NCBI RefSeq assembly: GCF_030867095.1
Contig: NC_081828.1
Coordinates: forward strand, 207,396,978-207,460,977
DNA length: 64,000 nt
Reading direction: 5' to 3'
DNA from: Alligator mississippiensis
Lineage: Eukaryota; Chordata; Crocodylia; Alligatoridae
Part shown: piece after piece, positions 60,685 to 64,000 of the stretch
Position numbering within the stretch: the stretch's first letter is position 1
Layout: each line of letters begins with the position of its first letter
Program-made: the position numbers and the translations under genes
Notes under the pieces: generated by a model
Seen by the model: only the letters and a program-made list of their open reading frames with translations
Database searches by the model: none
What the model was told of the DNA's origin: nothing

Positions 60685-60840
60685 GGGGGGCCAGAGTGGG
60701 GCAGCAGGAGTGCAGGCTGCGGGCTGGCAGGGGCTCTGTGGAGCTGAGCTGGCACCCCTCTCCCTGCTGGGACAGCCAGCCCAGCTCCATAGAGCCCCTG
60801 CCAGCCTGGGCCCTGCACTCCTGCCCCGCTCTGGGCCCTG
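60685..60840. repeat. GC-rich hairpin with ~62-bp arms
   Basis: GGCTGGCAGGGGCTCTGTGG with flanks is complementary to CCATAGAGCCCCTGCCAGCC, and the match extends outward through GGGGCAGCAGGAGTGCAG and CTGCACTCCTGCCCC. The spacer is about 28 bases. Confidence 0.85.
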
Positions 60841-61362
60841 GTGACGCAAGCCCTGCCCTCCTGCCCAGCTGTCCCTGTGCTCTTGCGTGCCTGCTCACTC
60901 CCTCTTGCCCCCAGCACCCCTGCCGCTGTCATTTCCACACTTTCCTGTCTGCAGCCGCTCCTCTCCCCCACCGCCTTGCTCTGGCACCACGTGGTTCCTG
61001 GCTGCAGGACCAGACCTCAGGACTCGGCAGAAGCTGGCCCGGCCCCAAGGACTGGGGTGATCCCCTGCCTCTACCCCCTCCCCACCCTGTTCTTATCTGA
61101 ACAGTGCAGGGAGGCAGAAACAGCCCCAGGCCAGAAGCCTCTGCTAGGCATGGGCTTCCAGTTGATGGGGAGGGGACTTGCTGCGGTTGCTTGGCCCTGC
61201 TGCCGGCTCCTTTTGAGTCCTGCCCTGGTGCCTTGTCATTTTTGACAGGCAGCCAGGAGCAGATAAATATTTAACTTTCTAAATTTTTTAGGGGCTGGAT
61301 AGAATGGCCCGGTGGGTCAGATTTGGCCTGTGGGCTGTAGTTTGCCTGTCCCTGTATTAGAC

Positions 61363-64000
61363 TAACTCTCAGCCCCTGAATCTGGTTCAGGCTCTGAAGA
61401 CTAGAGATGACTTGTCCCATCCCTGGTCATGAGGACTCGCCTTCCCGTGGTCCACCTGTGCTGCTAAATAAATGGCTAGACCTGCAGACTTCAGAGATTC
61501 TGCCTGGTACTGTGTGTCATCGAAGAACTTGAATTGCTTAATCCTTCACACTGACCTGATAGTTCCCAACTGGCTTCTTAGCCTGAAACAGGATGAAGCT
61601 GTTCCATTTCCTCTCCATGCTTCGGTTTTTTGAATACTGATTCCTCTCTGCTCGTGAGCATTCATGTTCTATACAGAGCCCAACTCCTTCACACTGCGCC
61701 GGAGCAGGCTCTTTGCCACACAATGAAAAGAAATGAAAAAGATTATGAAGAGTTGGAGCAAGCTGCTGCTTCAGGAGCTCTTGCACCCAGAGTCATGGTT
61801 GAACTAGGGGCTGTGCCCAGGGTGCCCTTCTCCCAGGGCGAGCCTGCTTCAGAAGTAATGTGGAAAGTAAAGTGCACTGGGCAACCTTTAAAAAGCAGGT
61901 GCAGATTCTTCCTGAGCATCATTAAGGGCTTGTACCTTGGGTAAATCATAAGGCATTAGATCCAGTGGTTCCAAATTGTTTAACTGCTTCTGCTAAGTCC
62001 ACTGCCACCTATGGTGTACTGGTAGTACCTTCTTGTGACGGCATACTGCAGTATCCCAAAGCATATAAGTAGCGTGGGTTCTCAATTTTTCTTGACTAGA
62101 ATCTCCAAAATCTGCCTCGTGCCTTCTAAAAGCTCTTTTGGCGGTTCGGGAAGCTGAGCTCTGGAGGTGTTGCACACCAGCTGTGTTTGAAAACAACTGC
62201 TGATGTTTTGATTGAGGGGGGGGGAGATCTCTACAGCCTGATGAGACAGCAAAGGAGCAGGGATGTGCTTGACAGCTAATAGAAGTTATCACCCCTTTAC
62301 TTTGTGGGAGCTTAAAAGGTTTTTGCTGTTTTGGGGCAGGAAATAGCAGTTTGCTTTGCAGGGAATGAAGAGACGATGACTGAACTTCCAGAAGCTTGTG
62401 CTCAGCAAGCACGTGTTCTGGAATACTCCCACGCAAGTTTTCCCGATATCTATCAAATATCACATCCATCACCGGGGGATCAGTTTTCAGCTGCTGTTAA
62501 AACAAATTGCAGCCATCACAAGTGATTAATTTTTTCTGGACTGAAAATATGCTCCATGACCATCTGTGTGAAACGCGGACTTGCTGCTTTGGACCTCGGT
62601 GACGTGGTCACATGTAGCGTTGCAGGGTGAGTACTTGCACTGTAGTATACACAAGTCAGATTCATGCTCTTCCAAGTAAGGTGTCTGCGAGACCAGCAGA
62701 TATAGCCTTAGTCTTCCCTCAGAAGCTTTACCATCCTGCTACTTACCATACTGCTAGCTGGCATGCTCAGTTTTTCTCAGTCAGGACTTTAAAGGGAAGC
62801 TCTGGAAGGCTTTATTCAGTATTCGCTTATCGCTTCCAAACTTAACTGTCTATTTTCTTGCGAGACTTGTACTGTTTCACATCACCCAGTGATCCTGGGC
62901 TGCTTTCTATAGCTCCTCTTACACAGTGGGCCCTATGACTTAAGATGTCTTTGTCTGAACTGGAGGCAATTGGAAGCCTGCTGCTATCAAGAGTGCTTTA
63001 ATAGGCTCAGCATCATACTGAGAAACAGCTGGGGCAAAGGATAACGGGTACAATCAACATAAGGCAGCATTACTGCAATCAGGAGTCATTTTGCACTGGG
63101 ATTTGATTTATAATTAACCTGCTTTTTGCTAGGCTGAGCGTAGACTGCAATCACTAAACTTTCTGTGGCATAAGCATGCATTATGTAACCATCCATCAAG
63201 GTGGATGGCAGGCAGGATCTGCCCTTGGGATTGGGAGGAATGCTTGCCTTCTGCAGAACCTAGAAATGGTGCTGAATTATATGACAGCAGCTAAGTCAGC
63301 ATCTTTGAGCTGTCTCTGAATCCCTTATTCCCTCCCTTTGCCCTCCCACAACCTGTTTCTTCTTGGACACAAGTGATGAGGGCTTCCTTCCCTTTGCGCA
63401 CGATGGAGCTGGGAGGAGGTAGCTTCTTCCCTGGGCAAGCAGAGAGCTGTCGAGAGTTTGCTGCTTCCTTGTTTGCAGCAGCTACGTTGCTGGACCAGTG
63501 AACCAAGCAGTGCAATGCGCCGTTCCCAGCTCAGAGAGTGAAGAGCTATATGCCAACAGTATCCCTGGAGCTCTTCCTAGCAGAGGTAGCTGGGCGGTTG
63601 CAGGCTTTTGCCTAGGTTGCTTCTGAATAAAGCTTCTGCATCCAAGCATCTAGCACCCAAGCAAGCTCATGAGATGGGAGTGTGGTGGCTGCTGGAGTTT
63701 ATCCCTCCCTCCCACTTTTTTCTGGGGGGAAGGGTTAAAATTCGACGCTCTCAGTTGAGAGCCAGGTTCTGTAAGCTGGCTGGTAGGATGCAACTGGAAA
63801 GGCTGACCCTGTGGGAGCTTTGCTTTGCAAAGGGCTAAAACTCTCTTGGCCCATGACTCAGGAATTGGCACAGCTACTCTTCTCGTAGCCTCTTGTGGAG
63901 GAGCGGGAATAACCTAGAGGTTATAATTAGCACCGATATCATCACAGTGCTGCTCCACTTCAAAGCATCTGACAATCGCTGACTAACCCTCAACCCAGCC
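61363..64000. other. Downstream flank, no gene recognised
   Basis: Ordinary mixed sequence with a G run at 62217 and an isolated AATAAA near 63625. I looked for crystallin exons, since a gamma-N crystallin gene neighbours RHEB in mammals, and saw none. Confidence 0.55.

Larger units (their letters stand above)
60052..61354 (+). mobile_element. hAT element with exact 8-bp TSD, family D copy 3
   Basis: The exact duplication TATTAGAC (60044-60051 and 61355-61362) flanks TTGGGGTAGGCAATTATTTC and inverted CAGGGACAGGCAAACTAC. It is the most complete copy of the family also seen at 13.0 and 50.65 kb. The interior contains a G/T-rich minisatellite, a hairpin and a GC-rich segment, but no transposase. 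Confidence 0.9.

Noticed and set aside
63624..63629. AATAAA as a gene end
   Set aside because: Isolated hexamer with no coding sequence or UTR-like context in front of it.
61363..64000. CRYGN or another neighbour gene downstream of RHEB
   Set aside because: No crystallin motif or splice-bounded conserved frame was seen in any frame; the gene, if syntenic, lies outside this window.

Overview
The window is vertebrate nuclear DNA, most likely from a sauropsid. The repeat content (CR1 retrotransposons plus many hAT- and Tigger-type DNA transposons) looks crocodilian to me, with turtle as the alternative. That assignment is inference. I saw no bacterial-style gene packing, no CRISPR array and no functional RNA gene.

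The window holds one complete protein-coding gene, RHEB, on the + strand. It has eight coding exons between 2852 and 58527 that splice into a 184-codon reading frame. All seven introns are GT-AG and all exon phases join without a gap. RHEB is the small GTPase that activates mTORC1 at the lysosome and is switched off by the TSC complex. A CpG island at about 2200-2950 carries four evenly spaced CCAAT boxes, an NRF1-like site, a perfect palindromic GTCACGTGAC (CLEAR/TFEB type) site, a GCC repeat and an upstream ORF. The 3' UTR ends near an AATAAA at 58907.

Layout: 1-2200 is upstream flank with no proven gene; 2200-2950 is the promoter and exon 1; intron 1 (22.6 kb), intron 2 (9.2 kb), intron 3 (8.5 kb) and intron 7 (9.9 kb) are full of transposons; introns 4-6 are mostly unique; 58930-64000 is downstream flank containing one large hAT element.

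The most striking non-genic signal is a set of short-ended hAT-like elements. Several have exact or near-exact 8-bp target-site duplications (TSDs) that can be read directly. Their interiors are GC-rich cores. In three copies of one family (9.5, 17.8 and 29.9 kb) the core is a 0.8 kb-scale imperfect palindrome, a foldback. Related core sequence appears inside elements with different termini, as if a GC-rich palindromic cargo had been shared between families. Two of these elements sit back to back at one target site, and a Tigger element sits inside the TSD of a third. CR1 copies include one 5' end carrying an inverted duplication and one with an internal deletion.
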